From Devosia lacusdianchii (GTDB lineage: Bacteria > Pseudomonadota > Alphaproteobacteria > Rhizobiales > Devosiaceae), in assembly GCF_022429625.1 (NCBI RefSeq), contig NZ_CP092483.1, positions 2,046,001 through 2,110,000 on the forward strand: DNA of 64,000 nt, read 5' to 3'. A program made the translations under genes and the position numbers. The notes under the pieces were generated by a model that saw only the letters and a list, made by a program, of their open reading frames with translations, was not told where the DNA came from and did not search any database. Positions 1-9,793 of the stretch are shown here, in pieces. Position 1 is the stretch's first letter, and the number at the start of each line of letters is the position of its first letter.

Positions 1-31
1 GGCAACCGTCGGCGTTTTCTACCACTTCTAA
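1..31 (+). CDS. C-terminal end of an outer membrane beta-barrel protein (partial)
   Basis: Only the last nine codons are in the window. They read ATVGVFYHF followed by TAA at 29-31. This is the same nonapeptide that ends the next gene at 847, so the two are almost certainly tandem paralogues. A C-terminal aromatic residue (Phe) is the usual recognition signal for insertion of beta-barrels into the outer membrane. The rest of the gene lies to the left of the window. Confidence 0.7.
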   Translation, partial: ATVGVFYHF

Positions 32-92
32 GATTTGCAATCGGGCAGGGCGGTCACCGCCCTCCCGACCTAGCGTCTTGCAAAACCCAATT

Positions 93-130
93 CGGCGAAC
101 CGGTCCTCCCGGTTCGCCGTTTTGGTTTTC
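93..130 (+). terminator. Rho-independent terminator after the upstream beta-barrel gene
   Basis: An 11-bp perfect stem (CGGCGAACCGG at 93-103 pairing with CCGGTTCGCCG at 109-119) is followed by a T-rich tract, TTTTGGTTTT. It lies about 60 nt after the stop codon at 31 and separates the two paralogous genes into distinct transcripts. Confidence 0.8.
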
Positions 131-280
131 GGGTGCCACTGCAGTTTTTGCAGGGCTGCTATGCGGGGTGACGCAAATAAGTCACGCTCGCCCATTGAGG
201 CCACGTTCAGTCAAGATTTAACTTGGCTAGCGCCGCCGGATCAGCCAAAAGGCGTGCAGTTTCAAACCAAGGGGGCTTCA

Positions 281-847
281 ATGCTTCGTTCTATTCTCCT
301 CGGCGCAACCGCCGTTGCTGTTCTCGGTGGCGCTGCTCAGGCCGCTGACCTCATCGTCCCGACCACTCCGGTCGCGATTTATGAGCCTGCTGGTTTCGAC
401 TGGGAAGGCCTCTATGCTGGCGTGAACGTCGGTGGCGTGTTCTCCGGTAACGGCGTGAACAACCTCCAGCCCGGCACCAGCCAGTTCTCGATCGGCGGTG
501 CCGTCGGCGTGAACTTCATCGTTGCTGACCCGATCCTGCTCGGCCTCGAAGTCCAGGGCGACTACGTGTTCCAGGACGGCGATGACGCCGGTCTCTTCCT
601 GGCTCTGGCTCGCGTTGGTGCCGTCGTGACCGACCAGGTCCTCGTCTATGCCGCTGGCGGTGTTGGCGTTTCGTCCCGTTCGGGCGCTGCTAGCTCGGGC
701 ATCTATGCCCTCGGCGGTGGCGTTGAGTTCGCCGTGACCGACTCCGTGTCGGTTCGTGGTGAAGTGCTCGGCCTCGGTGACTTCGATGGCGGCGACGACT
801 TCTTCGAGAACGCCAAGGCAACCGTTGGCGTCTTCTACCACTTCTAA
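281..847 (+). CDS. Outer membrane beta-barrel protein (Omp25/Omp31-like porin family)
   Basis: A 188-residue exported protein. A signal peptide (about residues 1-21, ending GGAAQA before ADLIVP) is followed by a glycine- and valine-rich domain with alternating hydrophobic residues, as in an eight-stranded beta-barrel, and ends in YHF, the C-terminal Phe expected of outer membrane proteins. The motif WEGLYAGVNVGG just after the signal peptide is typical of the Omp25/Omp31 group of alphaproteobacteria, which are structural outer membrane proteins. An open frame continues upstream to 122, but the ATG at 281 is preceded by an AGGGGG ribosome site and starts a clean signal peptide, so it is preferred. 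The gene is monocistronic, with its own terminator at 893-930. Its last nine residues equal those of the gene to its left. The family call is confident; whether it is a true pore cannot be told from sequence. Confidence 0.85.
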   Translation: MLRSILLGATAVAVLGGAAQAADLIVPTTPVAIYEPAGFDWEGLYAGVNVGGVFSGNGVNNLQPGTSQFSIGGAVGVNFIVADPILLGLEVQGDYVFQDGDDAGLFLALARVGAVVTDQVLVYAAGGVGVSSRSGAASSGIYALGGGVEFAVTDSVSVRGEVLGLGDFDGGDDFFENAKATVGVFYHF

Positions 848-892
848 GATCGCCAGCCGGACGTTCTCGTTCGGCAGTGATTCTCTGAGTTC

Positions 893-930
893 AGAAACGG
901 CGGATCGACATATGTCGGTCCGCCGTTTCT
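893..930 (+). terminator. Rho-independent terminator of the beta-barrel gene
   Basis: AGAAACGGCGGA and TCCGCCGTTTCT form a long stem around a GATATGTC-like loop, followed by GGTTTGTG. It lies 46 nt after the stop codon. The tail is only moderately T-rich but the stem is strong. Confidence 0.75.
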
Positions 931-1034
931 GGTTTGTGTCTCGCTCGCCTTCTACCATTGCGCCAATTAGCGCAATGGTCTCGCGTCTGTTCGGTCGTCG
1001 GCGCACACCTGTTGCCGCTGGCGCGCAAACCGAT

Positions 1035-1055
1035 ATATGATTATTCTGATCATAT
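1035..1055. promoter_or_regulatory. 21-bp dyad (possible operator) upstream of the nuo operon
   Basis: A perfect 7-bp inverted repeat, ATATGAT / ATCATAT, with a 7-nt spacer lies in the 343-nt gap between the beta-barrel gene and nuoA, about 135 nt before the nuoA start. The AT-rich dyad stands out in GC-rich DNA and has the geometry of a binding site for a dimeric regulator. No convincing -35/-10 pair could be fixed with certainty. The rest of the gap (931-1034 and 1056-1190) shows nothing recognisable. Confidence 0.35.
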
Positions 1056-1190
1056 TTTCTTTCCCTTGAAACGCGATAGGCAAAGGTCTAAGCCCAAGCC
1101 ATCAACTGTCGCGTTGGTTCGCTCGCCCAAATTGCCTGCGTTGCTCTCGTGACACCGGTCGCCCGACCGGCCTAGAACACAGGCTGCCGC

Positions 1191-1556
1191 ATGACTGATT
1201 TGCTCAGCGACTATCTTCCGATCGTCCTCTTCATTGGCCTTGCCGCGGTTATTGGGCTGGCCCTGCTGGTTGCACCTTTCCTGATCGCCGTGAGGCGTCC
1301 CGACCCCGAGAAGGTTTCCGCCTTCGAGGCCGGCTTCGACGCCTTTGACGATGCGCGCATGAAGTTCGACGTCCGATTCTACCTCGTGTCGATTTTGTTC
1401 ATCATCTTCGATCTGGAAGTGGCGTTTCTCTTCCCCTGGGCCGTGGCTTTCCGTGAAGTCGGCTGGTTCGGCTTCTGGTCGGTAATGATCTTCCTCGGCG
1501 TTTTGACCGTCGGCTTTATCTACGAATGGCGGAAAGGGGCTCTCGAATGGGATTGA
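1191..1556 (+). CDS. nuoA: NADH-quinone oxidoreductase subunit A
   Basis: A 121-residue membrane subunit of proton-pumping complex I, first gene of the nuo operon. Three transmembrane helices are visible at about residues 9-33, 62-84 and 91-112. The loop after helix 1 carries the conserved [10 protein letters not shown] segment, and helix 2 contains [12 protein letters not shown], both hallmarks of NuoA/ND3. This loop lies near the quinone site and moves during turnover in known structures. Length is normal. The end of the gene overlaps the start region of nuoB. Order A-B-C-D-E-F-G-H-I-J-K-L-M-N follows without other genes, as in most alphaproteobacteria. Confidence 0.97.
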   Translation: MTDLLSDYLPIVLFIGLAAVIGLALLVAPFLIAVRRPDPEKVSAFEAGFDAFDDARMKFDVRFYLVSILFIIFDLEVAFLFPWAVAFREVGWFGFWSVMIFLGVLTVGFIYEWRKGALEWD

Positions 1557-2128
1557 GCGAACCAACCGGCACCCTGGTCGCGCCGCGCCCAACTGGCCTG
1601 ATCGATCCACGGACCAACAAACCAGCGGGCGCCACTGACCCGTTCTTCACGGATGTGACGGACGAGCTGGCCGACAAGGGCTTCCTGGTGTCGACCGCCG
1701 CACAGCTGATCAACTGGGCCCGGACGGGCTCACTGATGTGGATGCAGACTGGTCTCGCCTGCTGCGCCGTCGAAATGATGCAGATGTCGATGCCACGCTA
1801 CGACATCGAGCGTTTCGGCACCGCGCCGCGCGCGTCCCCGCGCCAGTCGGACGTGCTGATCGTTGCGGGTACGCTGACCAACAAGATGGCGCCGGCGCTG
1901 CGCAAGGTCTACGACCAGATGCCCGAGCCGCGCTACGTCATCTCGATGGGTAGCTGCGCCAATGGCGGCGGCTATTACCACTACTCATATTCGGTGGTCC
2001 GTGGTTGCGACCGCGTGCTGCCGGTGGACATCTATGTTCCCGGCTGCCCTCCGACCGCTGAGGCGCTTCTTTACGGCATCCTGTTGCTGCAGAAGAAAAT
2101 CCGCCGCACCGGCACTATCGAACGTTAG
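1547..2128 (+). CDS. nuoB: NADH-quinone oxidoreductase subunit B
   Basis: A 193-residue peripheral-arm subunit that carries the terminal [4Fe-4S] cluster N2, the direct electron donor to quinone. The cluster ligands are visible: the adjacent Cys72-Cys73 in LACCAVEMM, the Cys in MGSCANGGG and the Cys in [11 protein letters not shown]. The frame is open from an ATG at 1526, but the ATG at 1547 is preceded by a GGAAAGGGG ribosome site at 1531-1539 and gives the usual N-terminus ([13 protein letters not shown]), so it is chosen. It overlaps the end of nuoA by 10 nt, suggesting translational coupling. Confidence 0.97.
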   Translation: MGLSEPTGTLVAPRPTGLIDPRTNKPAGATDPFFTDVTDELADKGFLVSTAAQLINWARTGSLMWMQTGLACCAVEMMQMSMPRYDIERFGTAPRASPRQSDVLIVAGTLTNKMAPALRKVYDQMPEPRYVISMGSCANGGGYYHYSYSVVRGCDRVLPVDIYVPGCPPTAEALLYGILLLQKKIRRTGTIER

Positions 2129-2140
2129 GATCGCACGAAG

Positions 2141-2758
2141 ATGGATGAAGTAATCCAGGTTGATCCGCTCGAGGACCTCGGCCAGCACATTGCCACCACG
2201 CTTGGCGGTGCAGTTCTGGAAAGCTCGGTTGCCTATGGCGAACTGACGCTGACGGTGGACCGGGAATCGATCGTTTCTGTGGCAACCTTCCTGCGCGATG
2301 ATCCACGCTGCCGCTTCATTTCGATCGTCGACGTATGTGGCGTCGACTATCCGGAACGCGATGAGCGTTTCGACGTCGTCTATCACTTCATGAGCCCGCA
2401 CCTGAACCAACGCGTCCGCGTCAAGGTTTCGGCAGACGACGAAACGCCGGTTCCCTCGATCACCGGCGTTTTCGTGGGCGCCAACTGGTTCGAGCGTGAA
2501 GCTTATGACCTCTATGGCGTGTTGTTCTCGGGCCATCCGGACCTGCGTCGCATCCTGACGGACTACGGGTTCGACGGCCATCCGCTGCGCAAGGACTTCC
2601 CGACCACCGGTTTCGTCGAGGTTCGCTACGACGAAGAGCGCAAGCGTGTGGTTTATGAGCCGGTGAAGCTGGCCCAGGAATTCCGGTCGTTCGATTATTT
2701 GTCACCGTGGGAGGGTACGGATTACGTGCTGCCCGGCGACGAGAAGGCCAAGCAATGA
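2141..2758 (+). CDS. nuoC: NADH-quinone oxidoreductase subunit C
   Basis: A 205-residue peripheral-arm subunit (30-kDa subunit family) with no cofactor, packing against NuoD and NuoB near the quinone site. Recognisable signatures are [13 protein letters not shown] and the C-terminal region [13 protein letters not shown]...HPLRKDFP. It is separate from nuoD here, unlike the fused nuoCD of enterobacteria. The stop codon overlaps the nuoD start as ATGA at 2755-2758. Confidence 0.97.
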   Translation: MDEVIQVDPLEDLGQHIATTLGGAVLESSVAYGELTLTVDRESIVSVATFLRDDPRCRFISIVDVCGVDYPERDERFDVVYHFMSPHLNQRVRVKVSADDETPVPSITGVFVGANWFEREAYDLYGVLFSGHPDLRRILTDYGFDGHPLRKDFPTTGFVEVRYDEERKRVVYEPVKLAQEFRSFDYLSPWEGTDYVLPGDEKAKQ

Positions 2759-3951
2759 GCGTAGCTGAAACCGAAGTCCGCAACTTCACCATCAACTTCG
2801 GCCCGGTCCACCCGTCAGCGCACGGCGTGCTGCGGCTGATCCTCGAGCTTGACGGCGAAATCGTCGAACGCGTCGATCCGCATATCGGCCTGCTGCATCG
2901 CGGCACTGAGAAGCTGATCGAGTCAAAGACCTATCTGCAGGCCGTGCCCTATTTCGACCGCCTCGACTATGTGGCCCCAATGAACCAGGAGCATGCCTTT
3001 GCCCTGGCCGTCGAGAAGCTGCTGGGCCTCGAAGTACCCCGCCGTGGCCAGCTCATCCGCGTGCTCTATTCCGAAATCGGGCGCCTGCTCGCGCACCTGA
3101 TGAACGTCACCACGCAAGCCATGGACGTCGGCGCGCTGACGCCGCCGGTCTGGGGCTTCGAGTGGCGCGAAAAGCTGATGATCTTCTATGAGCGCGCCTC
3201 CGGCGCACGCATGCACGCGACCTATTTCCGTCCCGGCGGCGTCCACCAGGATTTGCCGCAGGCGCTGGTCGACGACATCGATGTGTTCTGCGCCGATTTC
3301 CTCAAGTTCATGGTCGATCTCGATAGTCTGCTGACCGAGAACCGCATCTTCAAGCAGCGCAACGTCGATATCGGCGTCGTGAAGCTCGAAGACGCCTGGA
3401 ACATGGGTTTCTCGGGCGTCATGGTGCGCGGTTCGGGCGCAGCCTGGGACCTGCGCAAGAGCCAGCCCTACGAATGCTATGCCGAGATGGATTTCGACAT
3501 TCCGATCGGCAAGAACGGCGACTGCTACGACCGCTACCTTATCCGCATGGAAGAGATGCGCCAGTCGACCCGCATCATGCAGCAATGCGTCGCCAAGCTG
3601 AATGCCGCTGACGGCAAGGGCCCAGTGTCCTCGCTGGACGGCAAGGTCGTTCCGCCCAAACGCGGCGAGATGAAGAAGTCGATGGAAGCCCTGATTCATC
3701 ACTTCAAGCTCTACACCGAGGGCTACAAGGTTCCGGCCGGCGAAGTTTACGCCGCTGTGGAAGCACCCAAGGGCGAATTCGGCGTCTATCTGGTCAGCGA
3801 CGGCACCAACAAGCCGTATCGCTGCAAGATCCGCGCGCCGGGTTTCGCACATTTGTCGGCCATGGATTTCCTGTGTCGCGGCCACATGCTGGCCGACGTC
3901 TCGGCCATTCTTGGCTCGCTCGATATCGTGTTCGGAGAGGTTGATCGCTAA
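2755..3951 (+). CDS. nuoD: NADH-quinone oxidoreductase subunit D
   Basis: A 398-residue subunit (49-kDa family), related to the large subunit of [NiFe] hydrogenases, which forms much of the quinone-binding cavity. N-terminal [18 protein letters not shown] and [12 protein letters not shown] carry the conserved His residues near quinone; the protein ends [11 protein letters not shown], as usual. An in-frame ATG exists at 2707, but the ATG at 2755 overlaps the nuoC stop by 4 nt and gives the conserved start [11 protein letters not shown]. Length is normal for rhizobial NuoD. Confidence 0.97.
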   Translation: MSVAETEVRNFTINFGPVHPSAHGVLRLILELDGEIVERVDPHIGLLHRGTEKLIESKTYLQAVPYFDRLDYVAPMNQEHAFALAVEKLLGLEVPRRGQLIRVLYSEIGRLLAHLMNVTTQAMDVGALTPPVWGFEWREKLMIFYERASGARMHATYFRPGGVHQDLPQALVDDIDVFCADFLKFMVDLDSLLTENRIFKQRNVDIGVVKLEDAWNMGFSGVMVRGSGAAWDLRKSQPYECYAEMDFDIPIGKNGDCYDRYLIRMEEMRQSTRIMQQCVAKLNAADGKGPVSSLDGKVVPPKRGEMKKSMEALIHHFKLYTEGYKVPAGEVYAAVEAPKGEFGVYLVSDGTNKPYRCKIRAPGFAHLSAMDFLCRGHMLADVSAILGSLDIVFGEVDR

Positions 3952-5261
3952 TGGTTGCGCGTCGCCTTGCGGACGAGTCGGTTCAACCGGCCGCGTTCGC
4001 CTTTACCGCTGAAAACGCCAAGTGGGCGGAATGGAAGATCGGGCTTTACCCGGCCGGACGTCAGCAATCGGCTGTGATTCCGCTGCTTATGCGCGCCCAG
4101 GATCAGGACGGCTGGGTCAGCCGCGCCACGATCGAAACGATCGCTGATATGCTTGGCATGGCCTATATTCGCGTGCTGGAAGTCGCGACGTTCTACACGC
4201 AGTTTCAGTTGCAGCCTGTCGGCAGCCGCGCCCATATCCAGGTGTGCGGGACCACGCCGTGCCAGTTGCGCGGCGCCGAAGCGCTCATCGATATCTGCAA
4301 GTCCAAGATCCACCACGACCCGCACCACCTCAATGCCGATGGCACTATGAGCTGGGAAGAGGTCGAATGTGCCGGCGCCTGCGTCAACGCGCCGATGGTG
4401 ACGATCTATCACGACACCTACGAAGACCTGACGCCAGAACGCTTCGAAGAGATCGTCGATGCCTTTGCCGCCGGCAAGGGTGATACGATCAAGCCGGGCC
4501 CGCAGATCGACCGCGTCTACTCCGCTGCCGCGGCGGGCCCGACGACGCTGCTCGAAAAGCCCTCCGCCAAGCGCACGAAGTTCGTTCCGCCGGCTCCGCC
4601 GCCGGAAGCTGCAGCGGCGGCACCGGCTGCAGCCGCTCCGCAGGCGCCGACCACGGCCGCAAAGCCGAAGGATGTGAGCGCAGAGTCCGCCCCGGCAATC
4701 AAGGGCACGCCCAAGGAGGCCAAGGTCTCCGAGGCCAAAGCAGAAGGCGAACGTAAGGCCGCGAACGCCTCCGCCAAGGCCAATGGCAAGCCCAACAAGG
4801 CGATGCGCGAAGACGCGGTTGGAGCCGAGTCGAAGGCTGCCAAGGTTGATGGCGGCAAGGCATCGGGTAAGGCCAAGGCCGACGCTCCCGCCGATGGCGC
4901 AGCGGCAGCTGGGACCAAGAAGACCCGGACGATCATCGCACCCCGGGCCAACCCGGCCGAGGTAAACCCGGTCGCAGAGAAGGGCGGCTCAGCGCCGCTG
5001 TTCAGCGCGCCCGCCGGCGCCGCCGACGATCTCAAGCTGATCTCCGGCGTTGGTCCGGTGCTCGAGGGGCGCCTCAATGCCCTGGGCATCACCAAGTGGA
5101 GCCAGGTCGCGGCGTTTAGCGCCGACGATATCGCCAAGGTGGAAGACTCGCTGAGCTTCAAGGGCCGTGTCGCCCGCGACAACTGGCTCGCACAGGCCGC
5201 CGCACTCGCCAAGGGTGGCGAGGCCGAATATGTCCGCGTCTTCGGCAAGAAGCCGCGGTAG
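3951..5261 (+). CDS. nuoE: NADH-quinone oxidoreductase subunit E with a long C-terminal extension
   Basis: A 436-residue protein. Residues about 1-180 are the thioredoxin-like NuoE module that holds [2Fe-2S] cluster N1a. Ligands are in CGTTPCQLRGAE (from about residue 98) and ECAGACVNAP (about 138). Ordinary NuoE is about 160-240 residues; here a low-complexity Ala/Lys/Pro/Glu linker (about 195-355) leads to a compact C-terminal domain (about 360-436) beginning DDLKLISGVGPVLEGRLN, the helix-hairpin-helix-like module often annotated as a predicted 5' DNA nuclease or H3TH-like fold. Similar extensions are known in other alphaproteobacterial NuoE proteins; their role is not known to me. The gene overlaps nuoD by 1 nt and has a 9-nt gap to nuoF. 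Confidence 0.95.
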   Translation: MVARRLADESVQPAAFAFTAENAKWAEWKIGLYPAGRQQSAVIPLLMRAQDQDGWVSRATIETIADMLGMAYIRVLEVATFYTQFQLQPVGSRAHIQVCGTTPCQLRGAEALIDICKSKIHHDPHHLNADGTMSWEEVECAGACVNAPMVTIYHDTYEDLTPERFEEIVDAFAAGKGDTIKPGPQIDRVYSAAAAGPTTLLEKPSAKRTKFVPPAPPPEAAAAAPAAAAPQAPTTAAKPKDVSAESAPAIKGTPKEAKVSEAKAEGERKAANASAKANGKPNKAMREDAVGAESKAAKVDGGKASGKAKADAPADGAAAAGTKKTRTIIAPRANPAEVNPVAEKGGSAPLFSAPAGAADDLKLISGVGPVLEGRLNALGITKWSQVAAFSADDIAKVEDSLSFKGRVARDNWLAQAAALAKGGEAEYVRVFGKKPR

Positions 5262-5270
5262 GAGTGAACG

Positions 5271-6578
5271 ATGCTCGCTGATAAAGACCGCATTTTCACC
5301 AATCTCTACGGTCGTCACGACTGGACGCTGGCTGGCGCGCGCGAACGCGGCGCCTGGGTCGGCACCAAGGAGTTCATCGACTCCGGCCGCGACTGGATCA
5401 CCAACGAGGTCAAGGCCTCGGGTCTGCGCGGCCGCGGCGGGGCAGGGTTCCCGACCGCGCTCAAATGGACCTTCATGCCCAAGGTCAATGACGGCCGCCC
5501 GCATTACCTGCTTGTCAACGCCGACGAATCCGAGCCCGGCACCTGCAAGGACCGCGAAATTCTGCGGCACGATCCGCACCATCTGGTCGAGGGCTGCCTG
5601 CTGGCTGCCCGCGCCATGGACGCGCATCTAGCCTTTATCTACGTTCGCGGCGAATTCATCCGCGAGCGCCAGCATTTGGAGCGCGCGGTCGAAGAGGCCT
5701 ACGAGGCCAAGCTGATCGGCAAGGACAATATCCATGGCTGGGACCTGGATATCATCGTCCATCACGGCGCCGGCGCTTACATCTGCGGTGAAGAAACTGC
5801 GCTGATGGAATCGCTCGAAGGCAAGAAGGGCCAGCCCCGCCTCAAGCCGCCGTTCCCGGCTGGCATGGGTGTCTACGGCAACCCGACCACGGTGAACAAC
5901 GTCGAGTCAATCGCCGTCGTGCCGGAAATCCTGCGCCGTTCGGGCGCCTGGTTCGCCTCGATCGGGCGCGCCAACAACACCGGCACCAAGCTGATGTGTG
6001 TGTCGGGCCACGTGAATAATCCATCCACTTTCGAAGAGTCGATGGGCGTTACCTTCGAGGAAATCATCGAGAAGCACTGCGGCGGCATTCGCGGCGGTTG
6101 GGACAACCTGCTTGCGGTGATCCCCGGCGGGGCCTCGGTGCCCTGCGTCCCCGGCGAGAAAATTCGCAACGCGGTGATGGACTTCGACGGACTCCGTGAA
6201 GTCGGATCTTCGCTGGGTACGGCTGCCGTGATCGTCATGGACAAGCAGACCGACATCATCAAGGCCATCTGGCGCCTCTCGGCTTTCTACAAGCATGAGA
6301 GCTGTGGCCAGTGCACGCCGTGCCGCGAAGGTACCGGCTGGATGATGCGTGTCATGGCGCGCATGGTCGAGGGCCGCGCCCAGAAGCGCGAAATTGACAT
6401 GCTGTTCGAAGTGACCAAGCAGATCGAAGGCCACACCATCTGCGCACTCGGCGACGCTGCCGCGTGGCCGATCCAGGGCCTGATCCGCAACTTCCGTCAC
6501 GTCATCGAAGAGCGGATCGACCAGTACACATATTCGTCCACCTCCGACGGCGCTGTGCCGTCGATCGCGGCGGAGTAG
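5271..6578 (+). CDS. nuoF: NADH-quinone oxidoreductase subunit F
   Basis: A 435-residue subunit that binds FMN and NADH and [4Fe-4S] cluster N3, the electron entry point of complex I. Visible signatures: [16 protein letters not shown] (FMN site), [16 protein letters not shown] (NADH/FMN site), [12 protein letters not shown] plus [12 protein letters not shown] (the four Cys ligands of N3). Length is normal. The start is preceded by TAGGAGTGAACG, a good ribosome site. nuoG begins 5 nt after its stop. Confidence 0.97.
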   Translation: MLADKDRIFTNLYGRHDWTLAGARERGAWVGTKEFIDSGRDWITNEVKASGLRGRGGAGFPTALKWTFMPKVNDGRPHYLLVNADESEPGTCKDREILRHDPHHLVEGCLLAARAMDAHLAFIYVRGEFIRERQHLERAVEEAYEAKLIGKDNIHGWDLDIIVHHGAGAYICGEETALMESLEGKKGQPRLKPPFPAGMGVYGNPTTVNNVESIAVVPEILRRSGAWFASIGRANNTGTKLMCVSGHVNNPSTFEESMGVTFEEIIEKHCGGIRGGWDNLLAVIPGGASVPCVPGEKIRNAVMDFDGLREVGSSLGTAAVIVMDKQTDIIKAIWRLSAFYKHESCGQCTPCREGTGWMMRVMARMVEGRAQKREIDMLFEVTKQIEGHTICALGDAAAWPIQGLIRNFRHVIEERIDQYTYSSTSDGAVPSIAAE

Positions 6579-6583
6579 GGCTG

Positions 6584-8686
6584 ATGGCAAATATCAAAGT
6601 CGACGGCCAACTCGTCGAAGTTCCGGACTACTACACGCTGATGCAGGCCGCTGAGGCGGCTGGCGCTGAAATTCCGCGCTTCTGCTATCACGAGCGCCTT
6701 TCGGTCGCGGGCAATTGCCGCATGTGCCTTGTCGAGGTCAAAGGCGGTCCGCCCAAGCCCCAGGCCTCTTGCGCCATGTCGGTCAAGGACTTGCGTCCGG
6801 GCCCGAATGGCGAGCCGCCCGAAATGTTCACCAACACGCCGATGGTCAAGAAGGCCCGCGAAGGCGTGATGGAGTTCCTGCTGATCAACCACCCGCTCGA
6901 TTGCCCGATCTGCGATCAGGGCGGCGAGTGCGATCTTCAGGACCAGGCCATGGCCTATGGCGTGGACAAGAATCGCTTCGCCGAGAACAAGCGCGCCGTC
7001 GAGGACAAGTACATTGGCCCGCTGGTCAAGACCTCGATGAACCGCTGCATTCACTGCACGCGTTGCGTCCGTTTCACCACCGAAGTCGCCGGCATTGCCG
7101 AAATGGGCCTGCTGGGTCGCGGCGAAGACGCCGAGATCACCACGTATCTGGAGCAGGCGCTGACCAGCGAGTTGCAGGGCAATGTGATTGACCTTTGCCC
7201 GGTCGGCGCGCTGACCTCCAAGCCATACGCCTTCAACGCCCGTCCGTGGGAACTCACCAAGACCGAATCTATCGACGTGATGGACGCCGTTGGGTCGAAC
7301 ATCCGCGTCGACAGCCGTGGCCGCGAAGTGATGCGCATTCTGCCGCGCATCAACGAAGCGATCAACGAAGAGTGGATTTCCGACAAGACCCGATTCATCT
7401 GGGATGGCCTCAAGAGCCAGCGGCTGGACCGCCCCTATGTCCGCAAGGGCGGCAAGCTGCAGCCCACAAGCTGGGACGAAGCCCTTTCGGCCGTTGCGGC
7501 GCGCGTCAAGAAGGCTGGCAACAAGGTCGGCGCCATCGCCGGTGACCTAGCCGCCGTTGAGGAAATGTATGCCCTCAAGGCGCTGCTGGCTTCGGTCGGC
7601 TCTGGCATGACCGACGTGCGGCCGGCTATGTCCGGCATTGACCCGTCCATGCCGCGCTCGGCCTACCTGTTCAATCCCACCATTGCGGGCATCGAAGAAG
7701 CCGACGCCATCGTGATCATCGGCGCTAACCCGCGCAAGGAAGCGTCGCTGATCAATGCGCGCATCCGCAAGACCTGGCGCGCCAAGGGTCTGCCGATTGC
7801 CGTCATCGGCGAGCAGGCCGACCTGACCTACACCTATTCCTACCTGGGTGAAGGCTTTGAATCCCTGGCAGACCTGGCCGCAGGCAAGGGCTCATTCGCC
7901 GAGATCCTCGGCAATGCCAAGAACCCGCTGATCATTGTCGGCGAGGGTGCTGTCTCGCATGCCAAGCTCGGCAAGCAGGCCGGCCGCGACGTGATCGCTC
8001 TGGCCGCCAAGCTGGCCACCGGCGCTAATGTTGCCGAGGGTTGGAATGGCTTCGCACTGCTGCACAATGCCGCCAGCCGCGTTGGCGGTATCGACATCGG
8101 CTTTGTGCCGCATGACGGCGGCGTCTGCTCGGCTGACCAGATTGCTCTCGCCGGCAAGGGCGAGCTCGACGTTCTGTTCCTGCTCGGCGCCGACGAATAC
8201 GACACCTCTGCCATGGGCAAGGCCTTTGTGGTCTATATCGGCAGCCACGGCGATGCCGGCGCACATCGTGCCGACGTAATCCTGCCGGCGGCGACCTACA
8301 CGGAAAAGTCCGGCACCTATGTCAACACCGAGGGCCGCGTGCAGGTCACGAGCCGCGCGGTGTTCCCGCCGGGCGAGGCCAAGGAAGACTGGGCCATCAT
8401 CCGGGCGCTCTCGGGCGCCATGGGCAAGCCGCTGCCGTTCAATTCGCTGTCCCAGTTGCGTGCCGCCATCTACGCCGAATTCCCGCATCTGGCCCGCATC
8501 GACCAGATCGCGGCCGGTTCGGTCGGCGACATCGCCAAGCTGGCCAAGGCCGCCATCAAGACCAAGTCGGCACCGTTCGGTTCGGCCGTTGCCGAGTTCT
8601 ATCTCAGCAATCCGATCGCGCGTGCCTCGGCCGTGATGGGTGAATGCGCCGCCACTGCCGCTGGTTTGCGGCAGGCAGCGGAGTAG
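6584..8686 (+). CDS. nuoG: NADH-quinone oxidoreductase subunit G
   Basis: A 700-residue iron-sulfur subunit. The N-terminal ferredoxin domain holds [2Fe-2S] N1b (Cys34, Cys45, Cys48, Cys63). It is followed by HPLDCPICDQGGECDLQD, which supplies N5 ligands including a His, and CIHCTRCVRF for N4. The C-terminal two thirds is a molybdopterin-oxidoreductase-like domain without evident catalytic function in complex I. The frame is open back to 6464, inside nuoF. The ATG at 6584, 5 nt after the nuoF stop and giving MANIKVDGQLVEV, is the conserved start. Confidence 0.97.
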   Translation: MANIKVDGQLVEVPDYYTLMQAAEAAGAEIPRFCYHERLSVAGNCRMCLVEVKGGPPKPQASCAMSVKDLRPGPNGEPPEMFTNTPMVKKAREGVMEFLLINHPLDCPICDQGGECDLQDQAMAYGVDKNRFAENKRAVEDKYIGPLVKTSMNRCIHCTRCVRFTTEVAGIAEMGLLGRGEDAEITTYLEQALTSELQGNVIDLCPVGALTSKPYAFNARPWELTKTESIDVMDAVGSNIRVDSRGREVMRILPRINEAINEEWISDKTRFIWDGLKSQRLDRPYVRKGGKLQPTSWDEALSAVAARVKKAGNKVGAIAGDLAAVEEMYALKALLASVGSGMTDVRPAMSGIDPSMPRSAYLFNPTIAGIEEADAIVIIGANPRKEASLINARIRKTWRAKGLPIAVIGEQADLTYTYSYLGEGFESLADLAAGKGSFAEILGNAKNPLIIVGEGAVSHAKLGKQAGRDVIALAAKLATGANVAEGWNGFALLHNAASRVGGIDIGFVPHDGGVCSADQIALAGKGELDVLFLLGADEYDTSAMGKAFVVYIGSHGDAGAHRADVILPAATYTEKSGTYVNTEGRVQVTSRAVFPPGEAKEDWAIIRALSGAMGKPLPFNSLSQLRAAIYAEFPHLARIDQIAAGSVGDIAKLAKAAIKTKSAPFGSAVAEFYLSNPIARASAVMGECAATAAGLRQAAE

Positions 8687-8695
8687 GGGAGCATT

Positions 8696-9793
8696 ATGGA
8701 CTTTATTCTCTCCGCTCTGGACTACCTGCTCGGCATCCCCTTCCTCGGATGGGGCGTGCAGATCGGTTTTGTCTACAAGGCCCTGGCGCTGCTGGTTGGC
8801 CTGCTGATCTTCACCGCGTTCATCCTCCTGGGTGACCGCAAGATCTGGGCTGCCGTGCAACTGCGCCGCGGTCCCAACGTGGTTGGCCCGTTCGGCCTGC
8901 TGCAGAGCTTCGCCGATCTGCTGAAGTTCGCGCTCAAGGAAGCCGTGATCCCGGCCGGCGCCGACAAGGTGCTGTTCATCTTCGCGCCGCTGCTAACCGC
9001 AACGCTGGCTCTGGCCGGCTGGGCCGTGGTTCCTGTGAACGACGGCTGGGCCATGGCCGACCTCAATATCGGCATCCTCTACATCCTCGGCATTTCCTCG
9101 CTGGGCGTCTATGGCGTGATCATTGGCGGCTGGGCCTCCAACTCGAAATATCCGTTCCTTGGCTCGCTCCGCTCTGCCGCGCAGATGGTGTCCTACGAAG
9201 TCTCGATCGGCCTCGTCATCATCACCGTGCTGCTCTGCGTCGGCTCGCTGAACCTCAATGATATCGTCAAAGCGCAGTATGAAATGGGCCTGGCCCATAT
9301 GATCGGCCTGCCGCAGCTGACCTTCCTCAACTGGTTCTGGCTGCCGCTCTTCCCGATGTTCGTGGTGTTCTACGTTTCGGCCCTGGCCGAAACCAACCGC
9401 CCGCCATTCGATTTGGCGGAAGGTGAATCCGAACTCGTCGCCGGTTTCATGACCGAGTATTCCTCGACGCCGTATCTGTTGTTCATGCTGGGCGAATACA
9501 TCTCGATCCTGCTGATGTGTGCCATGGCCACCGTGCTGTTTCTCGGCGGCTGGACCAGTCCGATCGACGTGGCACCGTTCACCTGGATTCCAGGGCTCAT
9601 CTGGTTCTTCCTCAAGGTGAGCTTCATGTTCTTCTTCTTCGCCATGGCGAAGGCGATTGTGCCGCGTTACCGTTATGATCAGCTCATGCGCATTGGCTGG
9701 AAGGTGTTCCTGCCGCTGTCGCTGCTCTGCGTCATCGTTCTTGCTTTCATTCTTCAGCTCACCGGCTGGGGCTGGCACGGAGGGGTTGCCTGA
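8696..9793 (+). CDS. nuoH: NADH-quinone oxidoreductase subunit H
   Basis: A 365-residue membrane subunit with eight or more hydrophobic helices that links the peripheral arm to the proton-pumping arm and forms part of the quinone channel. The conserved loop [20 protein letters not shown] (about residues 234-253) is diagnostic. [20 protein letters not shown] sequence near residue 50 (here [20 protein letters not shown]) is the second family signature. The stop overlaps the nuoI start by 1 nt. Confidence 0.97.
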   Translation: MDFILSALDYLLGIPFLGWGVQIGFVYKALALLVGLLIFTAFILLGDRKIWAAVQLRRGPNVVGPFGLLQSFADLLKFALKEAVIPAGADKVLFIFAPLLTATLALAGWAVVPVNDGWAMADLNIGILYILGISSLGVYGVIIGGWASNSKYPFLGSLRSAAQMVSYEVSIGLVIITVLLCVGSLNLNDIVKAQYEMGLAHMIGLPQLTFLNWFWLPLFPMFVVFYVSALAETNRPPFDLAEGESELVAGFMTEYSSTPYLLFMLGEYISILLMCAMATVLFLGGWTSPIDVAPFTWIPGLIWFFLKVSFMFFFFAMAKAIVPRYRYDQLMRIGWKVFLPLSLLCVIVLAFILQLTGWGWHGGVA

